Source: Steromphala cineraria (Eukaryota; Mollusca; Gastropoda; Trochida; Trochidae). From it: a DNA stretch of 64,000 nt. The position numbers were made by a program, and so were the translations under genes. The notes below the pieces were generated by a model. It worked only from the letters and a program-made list of their open reading frames with translations. It did not search any database and had not been told where the DNA came from. Positions 1 through 12,674 of the stretch are shown here, piece by piece. Position 1 is the stretch's first letter; the number at the start of each line of letters is the position of its first letter. The stretch is taken from NCBI GenBank assembly GCA_916613615.1, contig OU744720.1, positions 5,125,749 to 5,189,748 on the forward strand, written 5' to 3'.

Positions 1-751
1 ATCAGCTAGTCCAACCTTGTCTAGGCGTATAACATTGGTGTATGCGTTCAAACAGACCTTGACAAACTTGTATTAGAATGAAAATGCACATAGATCACAT
101 AATAACATATGTAGGCTTCCTTTTGAAACGTACAAGGAAGTCAGCGTTCCGTAACCTCAGTTAAACCGAATGACAGCTTACTCCCAGCATTCCACGCTAT
201 ATGAATACACGTGAATGATACAAGTCCTCTGTTCTCTCACTGAAAGTTTCCCCAAAACACATTCTACTCAATGTCAGTTGAAATAAGAGTCATAGCATAC
301 TGGTGGAACCCAGTTGAAAGCTCGTCGTTAATAAACTGGGGTCACGCCATCAGCGAGTAGAGCTCTCCCAAGGTAAGAAGCACTGACACCACACCTGGTC
401 TGCTAGCAACACTTTTCCCTCTAGTATCGCCGGGCGGACAGACGCTACTCACAATTCGTGGGAAAAGCTCTTTTTTGTTTGTTATGAGATTTAACTGGCG
501 TATGTAAACTAAAAGGACGCACGGCTCGGTAGCTTCATTGCTAACAAAGCACCTGCATGCGTCGTTGAGGAAAAGTTAACATAAGCAGACGTGACTACAA
601 TATGATAATGATATACACACGAGTGACTCATTAGGGCAAGTGGGTTCGCTGGTTTGATAGAGGAGTTTTATTTTGAAGGATGACGCCTATTAACGTTAAG
701 TTTTATCTTTTACTTTTGCGCTGATATGGCCTGTAGTTTTCAATGAAGTAT

Positions 752-1096
752 TTAAAGTCTTCAGCACGTTTTTAGGTGAAATATAAAGTGATATTTGGAA
801 AATTAAAATGAATGATTCTAATTGAAAGACAATGCATTTAAACTAAATGAAACAATAATAAATCAAATATAATGATATATATATATGATGTAAATTTCAG
901 CCATGACATTAAAGGAGTTCACACTAAAATGGCCGCCACTAGACTTTATGTGAATCTTTATAATTTGTTCTCTGACTATGGATGATCGGTTTGTGTAATG
1001 ACACTATCAAAACAATACATTAAGCATTAACGTACAATTATCAGAGAAAAAATTAAAATATAAAGGTTTCAAAAATACTTGCTACTGCCCCTTTAA
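752..1096. mobile_element. TTAA-flanked MITE, family A, copy 1 (diverged)
   Basis: This is about 345 bp bounded by TTAA on both sides. The right terminus reads GCTACTGCCCC then TTTAA; the left terminus (AGTCTTCAGCACGTTTTTAGG) is mutated relative to the other copies, which start AGGGGCAGTAGCACG. Internally it shares the tract around 'GACAATGCATTTAAAC' and the 'AAATGGCCGCCA' block with the copies at 2059, 32725 and 58369. It has no coding capacity. The TTAA target is typical of piggyBac- or Kolobok-mobilised elements; which one is inference. Confidence 0.75.
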
Positions 1097-2058
1097 ATGG
1101 TTGATTCCTTAAATATTATTTATCAAATATGAAAAAGGATTGGTTCACATGTACCGATTTATTTAAATTCAAATTTAACTTGTGTCGTACAAACACAGAT
1201 GCAGGAAAGCTTATTTAACAGACTCAACGGCTTCCTTCTTGTCCAAATAGGTTGTTCATTCAACACTTATGTAAAATGATATATATGCAAACATCTATTC
1301 ACTGATTTCTGTTTACATTGGCGTCGATCTTTATTACCTCACCGCTATGTTATAAGTATTCAGTGTGTATTCCTCACCCACTATAGTGATGCATTTATAT
1401 ATTTTCTTATCATTGAAATGACTTTTATATGAAAACTCGTCTGAATGGAAACGTAATTGAATTGGACTCTTTAAACATTATTTTTAATTGTTCTACAAAT
1501 CAAAAACCCTCTTCTTACAGTAGGAATTCGCAATTCGTGCTTTAGAAAAAGAACGTTTTACTAGGGACGTCATTGTGAAAATGTGAATAAATTAGAATTT
1601 CTTTTAGTTCAATTTTGTTACCAATCTCTTCTTCTCTCTTTGGTTAAGCCAAAAAGTTAAGAGTGTTAAAAGACGTATGTTACTGAATTTGATAGATTAA
1701 TCATTTCAAGATTCTAAAGGCTTACACTGCTTTAACACGTTAAAAAGTTACTAAAGCTCAGCTAATGCAATTGAAATAATAATTAAAAGTACATAAGGTA
1801 GCAAACAAATTGAGTTTATATGTAACATTATTCTGCTTTTTGACATCAAAATACAAATACGTTTATCCAGTGATTGCTGTCTTTTTATCATCAGTCAATG
1901 CCTTCAACAGGTTCTTTCAGTTTCGAAATACACGTAACACTATGGATATGGTTTGTTTCTTATATACGCCCTTTATCATACAGTAATATGCAACACGACC
2001 AGCTAAGGACTGATTTAAGTCTGATGAGAGGTGGACCACATGGTCGGTATCTTGCCTT

Positions 2059-2422
2059 TTAAAGGGGCAGTAGCACGTTTTTAGGGGGAATATAAGGTGA
2101 TGTCAGGAAAATGAAAATTAATGGTTCCAAGTGAAAGACAATGTCCTTAAACCAAATGAAGCAGTAATAATTCAGATACATAACGTAAAGTTTAGCCATG
2201 CGATTCCTTTTCTTACAAAAAATGAATTAAAGGTGTTCACACAAAAATGGCCGCCAATGGATTTTATGTGAATCTTTATAATTTGTCCTCTTACTATGGA
2301 TGATTGGCTTGTGTAATGAGATTTTTGACACTGTCAAAATAATACATTTAGCATTCACTTACAATTATCAGTGAGAAATTCTAAATATAAAATTATCAAA
2401 AAACGTGCTACTGCCCCTTTAA
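2059..2422. mobile_element. TTAA-flanked MITE, family A, copy 2
   Basis: The element is about 364 bp with inverted ends AGGGGCAGTAGCACG...CGTGCTACTGCCCCT, each flanked by TTAA. It shares the internal tracts 'GACAATG', 'GTTTAGCCATGCGATTC' and 'AAAATGGCCGCCA' with the other copies. The near-perfect ends make this the clearest copy. It is non-coding; mobilisation by a TTAA-specific transposase is inferred from the flanks. Confidence 0.88.
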
Positions 2423-2734
2423 GGATTATGCAACTTAAAGGACTACTTTGAGTTGCACAATTAAAATACTGTATGCTTAACGACGATCTTGCATTAGAGA
2501 CAATGTTACTACCGCGTCGAGTAATGAGCCCCTTCAAATGTATATTTGTATGCATGTTCGATAATCAAGCATTAAGAAAATACAGAAGAGACTGCAACAT
2601 TCTCCATTGTAAATATCAATGTCTATTGAAACGTTTATTCATCCGCAGTAGGTTCTACAAGGAACTCAATTTGTGTGTGCAGAAATTCTGTCTTGGGTTG
2701 CCTTGATCAGGGCTGCTTAATACAGTTTTGCTGC

Positions 2735-2750
2735 TGCTTTTCTACTACTG

Positions 2751-2791
<41 letters not shown>

Positions 2792-3116
2792 GCTACTACT
2801 GCTGTTGCTGCTGCTGCTGCTACTACTACTACCATCACTACTACTGCTACTACTACTACTACTGCTGCTGCTGCTACTACTACTACTGCTGCTACTGTTT
2901 CTGCAACTGCTACTGCTACTGCTACTGCTACTTCTACTACTACTACTACTACAACTGCTGCTGCTGCTACTACTACTACTACTGCTACTGCTGCTGCTGC
3001 TACTGCTACTACTACTACTATTACTACTACTACTGCTGCTGCTACTTCTTCTACTACTACTACTACTACTACGACTACTACTACTACTGCTGCTGCTGCT
3101 ACTACTACTACTGCTG

Positions 3117-3157
<41 letters not shown>

Positions 3158-3166
3158 GCTGCTGAA
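2735..3166. repeat. Compound CTA/CTG trinucleotide microsatellite
   Basis: About 430 bases consist almost entirely of CTA and CTG (rarely CTT, CAA, CCA) triplets with phase kept throughout. Stop-free frames across it (poly-Thr/Ala, poly-Tyr/Cys, poly-Leu) are by-products of the triplet repeat and are not considered genes. The CTG and CTA blocks alternate, which suggests repeated slippage and A/G point change on one ancestral triplet array. Confidence 0.95.
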
Positions 3167-4910
3167 TAAACATCAATGGTACGTTTGTAGTATTATACAT
3201 ATCATGCATATTATCAGCATAAAGTAACCAAAGCCGATTCAGACCATGACTTGACACGGTATTCAAATACCAAGCTAGTACTGATTTTATGAATGCTTCA
3301 AATCTGAACAATGCACACGAAAGATTTTGTTTGTATTTAGACGTAATTACAATTGAATCAAACATTTCAAACTGGTCGACGTATCCTTTTATGGTCAGAA
3401 AGACAGGCAGTTAGTTAACGGCGTTTGCCACAAACGTTAACCTATCAGTCAATGGTCTTTTTGTTTATTCTGTGTTAAATATGTTTTGTTATATAACCTA
3501 CCTGAATCTGAACATGTGAAATTTAACGAATGAAAGGACAATTTTAAACTAACGTTTACATAACCAATGCAATGTTTTAATTGAATCCTAACCTGTACCA
3601 CTCGACCTGTTAATCAACCACGTGTATATTATCTGGCTGAAACTGGATATATCTAGTTGAGTCAAATTCAGTAAAACCTTCATCATAATTCATATCTTAT
3701 TTTCATTTGAAGAAAACAAATTCTCGTGATTCATACAGCCAAAACTCTTTAGAGGCTTAGACTAAACCAATATGAAGAGGATGACTTCATTAAAAGCAAT
3801 GATTGGTGAGTGGACAATCAAATGAGGAAGGCAGTCAGTTGGAAGCCTGGAGCCCGAGGTGAAGCTGAGGAGAAGCCACTGTAGCCTGCATGAACTATAG
3901 CGTAGGTGGGTCCGTCCATACGGGGAGGGATGGTGGAGTGGCATGTTAGGTTGCTGTGGACCATTCTGTGACGTCGAGCCATGATAGCAAGTTCCACTGC
4001 AGTAACTAGATGGACCTCATCTGATCAGTATAGGACCACTCGACATAGATATACAACTACAATTAATAAAGTCATTTTGTAGGCAATTTTGTAAAAGACA
4101 TGTATAGTTATTCCCCTATGTTTTCATATATTTCAGACATGTAGATAAACGAATACATATACATTTGTTTTCTAGTGTTTTTGGACTGGCTTTTATAAAC
4201 TACCTCTAAGTTAACATGTAGAATGATAATTCATTATATAAAGTCAACCCACTCGTGTTCTAATAGGTTAAAGTCAGTAGGTAAGAGGCACTGTCATATT
4301 ATTCGAGTGAAAAGCTTAAAAAACGTACAACAAAATTTATTCATACCCATTAAACTTCATAAGTGAATCACATCCCTTGAAGATGAAAGATTAGTATGTT
4401 AAAGTCATTTAAGTAATATATGTAATGAATCCCACAAAAAACCTTTCAGAAAGAAATCACGTGACACGGAACAAAGCGAGATCGTGGCCTCGTCACTAAT
4501 GACGCTAATATGTCAGGTTTAAATGCGGCACTTGGAAGCCTTATAAGAAACTTCATGAGATTAGCTCCAAATTCAAAATTCAGTTCATATTCGTTAAACA
4601 GAGTACCATTGTATGGATATTGAACCTTTTTATTGCGTCAGAGCAACGCCCAGACGTAGTTTTAAATGTCAACACTAGATGCTTCAAATGACATAAGAAT
4701 CATCTCATCGGCTAAACGTAAAACTATATTGTAAATCGTTAACTGTAATTTATCGTCACACCCAATAATACCACTCAAAACTATTTCATGTAAGGGTATT
4801 ACTGTTGACTGCATTGGCATAATGTAGAACTGTCGATCAGTGTTTTAGAGTTCTATCAGACAAATATAAAATAATGAAAACGAATCAATCCAATGATTTC
4901 AACATGAACT

Positions 4911-5520
4911 CATTCTCTCCCCACAGAGGCAACTCAGTCATAACCCAGTTAGCCTCTGTTCCATTACGCCAAAATCCTGGGGTTCCGGCAGATCGCCCTA
5001 GCGGCAAAAAGTTGTAACTTGAGATATCTCCCTTATTTGCAGCCAATGAAAACACCTTTTGGATGTCCACGACTTTGGGAATACTCAACGGTCGCTCAGT
5101 GACTTTCCAAAGAATCATGCCTTTAGGTTTCTTTTTCATTAACAGTGTGAGTCTCAGAGAGGGAAACTATTTCAAAATCAGATATGTATAGGGTTTTTCA
5201 TTAGAAACATATTGTTTTATAATTGTGTAAATTGTTCTTCGTTTTATGATAAATTTTATTTTAATAATTCACCAAATAAAAACCAATGAGAAGGTAAAAG
5301 GCGATTGTTTTGTAGAAGGAAGAGTTATCTCCCTTTGGTGCGAATCCACACGGGAAAAGCCGATCTTTTCCGAATGACCACTTTTGAAACGGCGTCGCTG
5401 ATTGCACAACTAACTTCGATTGCCTCCAATCAGATTTCTACCTTTCTATCCCGTATGTGAGCCGTAATAGAACAGAGGCTAATTCAGGTATGACTGAGTT
5501 GCCTCTGTGGGGAGAGAATG
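4911..5520. mobile_element. MITE with 9-bp target duplication, family B, copy 1
   Basis: This 610-bp element starts CATTCTCTCCCCACAGAGGC and ends with the inverse, GCCTCTGTGGGGAGAGAATG. Directly outside both ends is the same 9-mer ACATGAACT (4902-4910 and 5521-5529), a perfect target-site duplication. It carries no transposase. An 84-codon open frame on the - strand inside it is incidental. A 9-bp duplication fits Mutator-like transposases best, with Merlin or hAT (usually 8 bp) as alternatives; that assignment is inference. Confidence 0.92.
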
Positions 5521-6908
5521 ACATGAACTATTCAGTCAAGAAAGCAATCCCATTGTATCTGATGGGGTCATATATACATATGTGTGTCTTTGGAATATAA
5601 TATTACAGATACCCTTTACATCTTGATCTGATAAAAGATGCCTCTAGTGTCGTTAATGTTGAAGAACCTCAAATCCTGTCTAATCGTTCATAAGATAGCT
5701 GCTTCATAAAGAATAAATATTGCAAAAAGATTTGAAATTTGTATAATTATCCTGTTGTTTCTACGAGGCAGATGGTGTTTGAAAAATCGGGCGATTAAGA
5801 AGCAGCTGCATGTACTTCGTGAAAATCTCGGATAATTGCACTGTTGAGAAGAAAGGCAATTCCACCGATAAACTAATAAATGTATCAAAGCCTTAACCGA
5901 TTGTTTGGTAATGACATCCCAGTGGTTGATCGTTTATTTGTTATTTCTCTATCATTTGAAAAACATTTCTCTACAAAGATGAAAGATGATTTTGTCATCG
6001 AGTTTACCAAGGGTATAAGTAGATGTGAATATAAATACACATTTTGTAGTGTATGGTGTGGAATAATGCTACACGTGTGTGGTAATTCAATATAGCAACA
6101 TTAAAAAGTTATTTTTTTGTCATACAATATTTATGACATAAAAGAAGTTGACTTTAGTTTTAAGTCAATTAATGTCACTTATTAATCATACCATAACATG
6201 CATCACTTTAGGACGACGTTAGCGATATGTGTTCATGGTCAGGGAGCGGAGCAGAATACCATTGCAAGAAATGTGCAGTGAAGGAAGAACCCTGCGTCTG
6301 ACCACGCATTAGTACAGTGTGTCCACGTGTCTGTCAACACCTGCCGGTTTGTTCCCCTTCTCTGTACAGAATTTATACAGATACAACGTGTTGCGCGTCT
6401 CGCTATCATCAGCATAGTCCGACATTTCAAATAAACGATTGTGTGAAAAAACCAGTATTCCTAATGTGTGACATAGATGTGCATAATTTACATACAAATA
6501 CAGTTTTATATATTTTCTTTCAAATTCCTAAAGCTGACTTAATGTAAAAGTTCAACTTAGTTTTAAATTAGTTTTGGTTTATATCTGTCAACTTCTTTGT
6601 TATCTTTCTATTCAAATGAATACATATATCCATCAATTCATTGACCAACACTACCCACATAAGTGTTGTTGTTAGATTTCTCTAGTTATTCTATAAATCA
6701 GTTTGGTTTATGATTCTAGAAGAATTGGCAGATACATTTTCCAGTTCTAAAGTTTCCAACTATCTTGCCTTTTTCTTAATTCACCTGTTTAAAGCACGAG
6801 ACAAGATACAAATATCAGTCATAATGCGACCTGCTGACAATCTACGTATTTTATGATTTCATAAACGGAAGGAAAGCCGATTATCTGGACGCAGTACCTC
6901 ATTACCCT

Positions 6909-7108
6909 TTAATGAACAGCTCAAGCCAGCCCACTTCGTGGAGAGGATCAAATGTTACGTCACGAGATTCCCTCAGGCCCAGGAGAGGACTATGCAACAC
7001 TACTCCTTCAGACCATCCTGACTCTAGCTTGTAAGCAATGGAATTGACGGCAGACTCTAAAGGGTATGGACTGTGATCTGGTTCTACTCGTGTCACTTTG
7101 ATATACAT
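6909..7108 (-). CDS. Possible terminal exon, unrecognised protein
   Basis: A 68-codon frame read leftward from an ATG at 7108 has more balanced, coding-like composition (VEPDHSPYPLES near the start, GWLELFIKG at the end) than nearby frames and ends in tandem stops TAA TGA. A possible splice acceptor (CATCAG) sits two bases before the ATG, so the ATG could be internal to an exon. I recognise no domain and no partner exon. It could equally be chance. Confidence 0.25.
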
Positions 7109-7223
7109 AGCTGATGTTCACCTCTGTAGAGCTGTTACTGATTTCTTACTTCATTGAACTGGGTAATACTGAACTTAATTTAAATAAACTGGACTGGCCC
7201 CTACTGAATGAATTAAAATGGTT

Positions 7224-7572
7224 GTGAATTGAATTGAATTGAATTAATTGAATTGAATTGAATTGAATTGAATTGAATTGAATTGAATTAAATTGAATTG
7301 AATTGAATTGAATTGAATTGAATTGAATTGAATTGAATTGAATTAATTGAATTAATTGAATTGAATTGAATTGAATTGAAGTGAATTAATTGAATTGAAT
7401 TGAATTAATTGAATTAATTGAATTAATTGAATTAATTGAATTGAATTGAATTGAATTGAATTGAATTAATTGAATTGAATTGAATTGACTTGAATTGAAT
7501 TGAATTGAATTGACTTGAATTGAATTGAATTGAATTGAATTGAAGTGAAGTGAAATGAAGTGAAATGATTTA
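7224..7572. repeat. AATTG pentanucleotide microsatellite
   Basis: About 350 bases are built of GAATT/AATTG units, with repeated shorter AATTAATTG slips and a few G/C substitutions (GACTTGAATT, GAAGTGAA) near the right end. It is simple sequence with no coding meaning. The right edge decays into GAAGTGAAATGA before unique sequence resumes. Confidence 0.95.
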
Positions 7573-8806
7573 ACACAACATTTTAAAGTGAATTGAAAAT
7601 AACTGAAATTTCATGGAGATATGAATTTGTAAAGCGACGACTTCCATCTTCCCACAATCGACTGTTTGTAGAAGAAAATGGATATTTCATTTTAACGTTA
7701 CACTAACAACAGTTACAGAAGACGCAATATTTCAAAATAACTTAATTTTACCAATATATTCGTAAATTTGTTTATTTACTTCTGTTTCCTTGTCAAACCC
7801 TATCAGTCTGCTTATATCGTTTTTCTAGATGAAGACAGTGAATCAGTAGGAGTTGATTACACGTATCAACTTTATTTTACTAGCCCTGGATCAAACAGTG
7901 ACACGTTAATGTGCCAATGAAATAAGGTTCTATCGGGTGGCCAAGGATAATTCCGTTGCAATTGTAAATGTTATATATCTCGATATTAATTCAGCACACT
8001 GTAATGAATGTAATAATTTTCGAACAATTATGCTAATGTATTCCTTTGTATAGAATATAGTATTTTTCACTTCAATGATCTACGTGTTGCATAAAAAAGG
8101 TAACTTGAATATCTTAACGTAGGCACTATTACTATTACAAATTTTAATTTGTTCGCATTGACTACCTGAACACTCTAGATATATTAGCAGAACCGTTACA
8201 TACCATAAACAAACGAATCTATCAGGTCCTTCGTCTATTGTTTTGTAGATAATAACATATAACAATATATAAATATTTTAAATAAAAATGGATATTTCAA
8301 ATGTAAAGCCTTAAAATAAAATAAGGTCCCCCCCAACGTTACCTATCGATTGTCAATTTGTAAAACCTCAAGATATTAATTCTTTGCACGTGTACTCTGG
8401 TGGTCAACAACAAAGAGTCGAGTCACCGCGTTGATTGGCGGGAAATTCAGTTGCACTAAACTGAGAATTAAAATTTCTGGTGAAAATAACAAATATTTTG
8501 ATAAAACAGTAAATGTTGATATTGTCATATTCTGTTAGCAATATGATTTGTGTTCAGCCACATCGTGATTATTGTTGTTGATTGATTGTTGTTTACGGTA
8601 TCTAAGTTAGTTAATACACTTGTCCACGGTTTTGCTTTGAATTTTAAAACCTTCTAAATGTAAGCTTTTTAATAAGTAAGACCTCAAGCTTCTATTACGG
8701 TTAAATTACCCGCGCAACTTTTTTCGTGAAATCCAAACAAAAGCCCGCTCTTGTCTATCATCCCACAATGTTTTCAAGTCTCAACTGTTTACCTGCTTTA
8801 TGTTTA

Positions 8807-9058
8807 ATTGCTGAACCAAGGCCTAGATGGCTGACGAATTGTCCCTTGATATAGCATGGCAATCACGGAGTCCATGCCAGTGTTATTAACGCTGGGCCAA
8901 TATGTCATATCATCTCGTCCTGAGAAAACCGCTAATATGATTCCAATGCATGGACGTCCTATGATTAACCAGGGGCCCGGCAATAATGACTTTATTCCCT
9001 CGGCTATAGGTGCACAGATATCACAATTACTGACATTCTCAACTGTCGAATGAGCCAT
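8807..9058 (-). CDS. Unrecognised 84-codon open frame
   Basis: This frame runs from an ATG at 9058 to a stop near 8804 and is visibly GC-richer than its flanks. The middle reads like structured protein (LLPGPWLIIGRP, then FSGRDDMTYWPSVNNTG). The opposite strand is also open over 8856-9053, so strand choice is uncertain. I see no signal peptide, no known motif and no convincing splice partner. It may be an isolated exon, an old transposon fragment or chance. Confidence 0.2.
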
Positions 9059-10069
9059 TCAAAGCAATGTCAACGTGAACATGCCGATATGAGCTTAATG
9101 ATTTTGTATGAATATTGAGATATTGTCAACACATGCACGGTTCTTATTCATTGACTAGGCTCTAAACAAACGACATCCTTTATCATTCAACACTGGCGGC
9201 ACGTCCTCACGTTGACCTTGTATGTCGGAATTGCACCTCACTTACTTCCTTCAGTGAACGATGCTTCCTTCTTTACCAAACTGTTATTACCAAATATGGA
9301 GAATGTAATCTTTCGCTCATGTGCTTCTATCTTCATTATCATCAGGGTTCAAGCAGAAGCCTACACCAAAAATTACATCATACTGAAGTTTGGTACACAC
9401 GAAGCAAGTTTAAACGTCAGTATTCTTTCGCCCATAAATAAAACTATCTACTTAAATTATGCTTTATACTATATACTTAATTGATTTTGTTTAAGATTGG
9501 TACTTTTAAAAGTCGTTAATCATATGAATCTTTGTTGTGAAACAAATGCTTCTTTTTTTTGATACTTTTGTAAAAACAAGCGGTCAATTGTAAAGATATA
9601 ATCTAATTATGTCACACCTCTGTAGGAATCTTGTAAAAATTTATGAAAAGTGTTTCCTTATTGCTAACGGGTCAATGTGTATATAAAGTTCATTAATCAC
9701 TGTTTAATATAAAAAAAAAATTGATAAAAGAAAAACCAATCCTACATTAAATGAAAATTAACCGTTTCATATGGATAAGTTATATGAGTACATTTGTCAA
9801 TATACTTTTAACTTTATTTCATTACTTAGAAACGGCAGCAAAAATGATTTCCTTTGAGAGATGTTTAGTTGGATGTCTTACTAATTGATATCGACATTAA
9901 AGGTTAGGTACATTTCATATAGCATATAATAATACATAAGTTTAATCTGCCATAATTTCTGACGAAATGCTCCGTTATTCTATCTATTCTGACTGATATC
10001 GATCCAGTTTCGAGGAATATAAATTTCAATTTAAACTCTACAGAGACACGAGATCCTTTCCACTTGGTC

Positions 10070-10118
10070 TTAGTGGGAGAAAACCTCGGTCTAGGTTCGA
10101 GCCTCGAAATGGTTGATA
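10070..10118 (+). repeat. tRNA-like SINE head remnant
   Basis: The segment contains an A-box-like TTGGTCTTAGTGG and, about 30 bases later, a B-box-like GGTTCGAGCCT. It lacks a foldable full cloverleaf, so it reads as a decayed tRNA-derived SINE head rather than a tRNA gene. Confidence 0.35.
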
Positions 10119-11537
10119 TTATTAATCACTCTGGATTAGACCGATTTTTATCCTATTATTTGTCTTTATTCATTGCTAAAATGATTTCCAAATGATGACT
10201 TTTCAAACATGGTTGGTACATACATAAAGCCATCTTCTTTGTATTGATGATAAGTATTGGTGTTTTGGAATTATCGTATATTTGGATGCTTTGCTTATTT
10301 GTTTGTTTTAAACATACATCATTCATCAGAAAACGATTTGGGTACAAGTTATTCAACTTCAAAATCCTCTTCATAAACTGTACATGTATTATTCATTATA
10401 CAAGATAAACAGGGTAGAACAGATATAAATAAAACAATGGTACGACAATAAAACAAAGCTCTTTGTTAAACTAGATGTAAGTTTGAACAATATTGAATAT
10501 GTTTACACGAAGAGTCAGATACTTTGTGGTCATGATTAATTGCTTTAAAACTTTGATATTCATTGGTATTCATATACGATTTTCATTTACAGATAATGCC
10601 TTGCTGATATTTTACAATGGCTTGCTGTTTTATTATTCTGATTTTTATTGAAACTTTAACATCTTGATATTTCATCCTGAACTGCATTGCCTTCTGCTAT
10701 GTACGTCATGATTGTGATTTCAGTTTTTGATCATTTTGAAGTTCTAAGTTTTTGATACCTGATTACATTGATGTTTTCAACCTATGAAAGAACAAAATGA
10801 AAGTAAATGTTACGAAGCTTTTTCCCGCCCTTAATTGGGTTTCATTGGTCGGACATAGGGTTTTTAAGGTCAGCTGAACATACCCTCAGTCGAGAAGTAA
10901 TATCTAGATAAAGTTTATATATTACATCTATTTTTGACTATAATTTGTTACATATTGAAGTTTGACTATAGATGTCAAAGTGTTAGTGTTGTGGATATAC
11001 TAATTCATTTCTCTACCAATCTCATTTTCTAAGATACTGACCTGATCTCATCTAGTTTAGCAATGCTAACGAAAAACACATTTACAAAATTATTTTTCCA
11101 AATTTTTAATACGACTGTTGATTGAAGTTTCATCTACCTATTTTTTCGTTGTCGAGTAAATTAGTTTTGAAAAAGTATCATCATTCAATTTAAGGCTAGT
11201 TCATTACAGAGAAAAGATTGATAAAAATACAACTTGAATTTCAAATAAGCATTTCCCCTAAAAAGCAACTAATTGAAAATCTTGCGAATTACACGCGGTG
11301 CATAAAGTTAATAGTATGTCTTTCCTTTTGTTATCGGTTTGATAGAACAGTCCTGTTCTGACATCACGTACATGACGAGAGCTTTTGAGGTAAACTTTTC
11401 TTTCTTCCATATTTATATTTTGCAAGATGTCTCGCTGCACTTTAAATCTCACATTTTTATTCATTTCGATTTTCAAAGACTATTCATCTTCGGGATCGTA
11501 ACTGTGATTGTGCTATATTATTGTTGTGAGTAGTGAA

Positions 11538-11608
11538 ATGAGCTAGTTGGTTAGCTGTTGGTTATCTTGCTGAGGGCATGGGTTCGAATCCCACTGGGAC
11601 TCATCCTG
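11538..11608 (+). repeat. tRNA-like SINE head
   Basis: The sequence has an A-box-like TAGTTGGTTAGCTG and a strong B-box GGTTCGAATCCC at tRNA-like spacing. The stems around them do not form a convincing full cloverleaf, and no anticodon can be assigned. I read it as a tRNA-derived SINE head or tRNA pseudogene. Confidence 0.5.
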
Positions 11609-12615
11609 AAACGGTACAGGAATTCGTAATTTGCAGAAAGCGTAATCCCAAATATGACAATGTTACTTGTCCTTTTTATAGTATTGAAGTAATCATTTCA
11701 TTATGAGCTGATTGATTGAATCTGACATTGGATGACACATTGAGAGGTGGTAGTGGAGTCCTTTATCTTTTCTGTTAAGAATTAAACACAATTTAGTCCA
11801 TTAGAAGTTTGAAAGTCGACTCTCAGTAGTATCAGTAGTTGTGGTACTAATACTATTAAAGGAGATATAGGGAAATACTCTTTATTGAAAAAAACTGAAA
11901 GTTACAGTTTAAAGTTTTAGATACTTTAGAGTAATCACTCCATAGACAGTAACGATGCATCAATTACTACTTACTAAGAATGTTTTTTTCATAATGTTCA
12001 TTCATTTGCAAACGATAGCCAAGTAATAATAATATACAGTAATAATTATTGATTTCTTTCAATGGCATCATAGAAGATGAGGCCAATAAGTTAGCCATTA
12101 AAGAAAGTATGTTTTCATTGGTAAGGTGTTTATGTTGTTGTCAAGCAAAGATACAAGTTGGGAAATTTAGAGAAAATATATCCATGCCTTGTTTTGGTTT
12201 GATGACTAAATTGTTTTATCCTTTTAGTTATGTAGCAATAATACCATTTTCAAAACGCAGTAAGCATATGTCATATTCAATCAGAAATATGAAATGTATG
12301 TCCATTACGAGCTGGCAGATACCAGTGCGGGATACCACAGGTTAATCATGCACGACAGATGAGTCCCAATGATTAAACCATTGCCACACCTCAAGATAGA
12401 GCAATTAGAAAATGACATTCATGTATTGGAGGCATTTAGGAAAGCTACAGGGACTCGTTATCAAGAGGCCCCCTCGCCGCCGTGTCCAAACTGCCTTGCA
12501 GACGCTGTGTTCGAATCAGAAATATGAAATGGAGATATGTTTTATAGATGAAATCTGATGCCTTCTTGGGGTTTCATATAGAAATACGTGGAATTAATGG
12601 CTCACATTATTATAG

Positions 12616-12623
12616 TATAAAGG
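12616..12623 (+). promoter_or_regulatory. TATA box, proposed promoter of cysteine-rich precursor gene 1
   Basis: TATAAAGG begins at 12616. Thirty bases on, at A12646, is an initiator-like TCATAC, and 29 bases after that a consensus splice donor CAG|GTAAGG. TATA, start and donor at textbook spacing suggest a real first exon on the + strand. The next suitable + strand acceptor next to a coding start that I can see is at 21911, which makes this the likely promoter of the 122-residue precursor gene. The link is inference. Confidence 0.5.
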
Positions 12624-12645
12624 GGGGAATTTATGTCATTCACTC

Positions 12646-12674
12646 ATACTTCCACAGGCCGGAATCAGTTGCAG
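12646..12674 (+). other. Proposed noncoding first exon of gene 1
   Basis: The exon would run from the predicted start at A12646 to CAG at 12672-12674, followed by donor GTAAGG. It has no ATG in its 29 bases. Its size and layout match the proposed first exon of gene 2 (26 bases at 41365-41390). Splicing to 21912 would remove an intron of about 9.2 kb. Confidence 0.45.

Larger units (their letters stand above)
1..12615. other. Left intergenic region, AT-rich, no convincing gene
   Basis: This stretch holds two TTAA-flanked MITEs, one MITE with 9-bp target duplications, a CTA/CTG tract, an AATTG tract and two tRNA-like heads, all listed separately. Short open frames occur throughout but have AT-rich, chance-like composition. 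Two somewhat GC-richer frames on the - strand (6909-7108 and 8807-9058) are listed separately as doubtful. The patch at about 3780-4060 is also GC-richer, but I see no long frame or recognisable motif in it. I see nothing else in the remaining sequence. Confidence 0.6.

Noticed and set aside
2675..3227. Long open frames of 140-164 codons over the CTA/CTG tract
   Set aside because: They encode only homopolymer-like residues in all three frames and exist because the triplets contain no stop; this is a microsatellite.
11538..11608. A functional tRNA gene
   Set aside because: A- and B-box-like sequences are present, but the arms do not form a credible cloverleaf and no anticodon can be assigned.
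12049..12345. 98-codon frame containing RCLCCCQAK, at first sight like a cysteine module
   Set aside because: It lacks the facing C-C-x2-C half, a signal peptide and processing sites; composition is otherwise chance-like.
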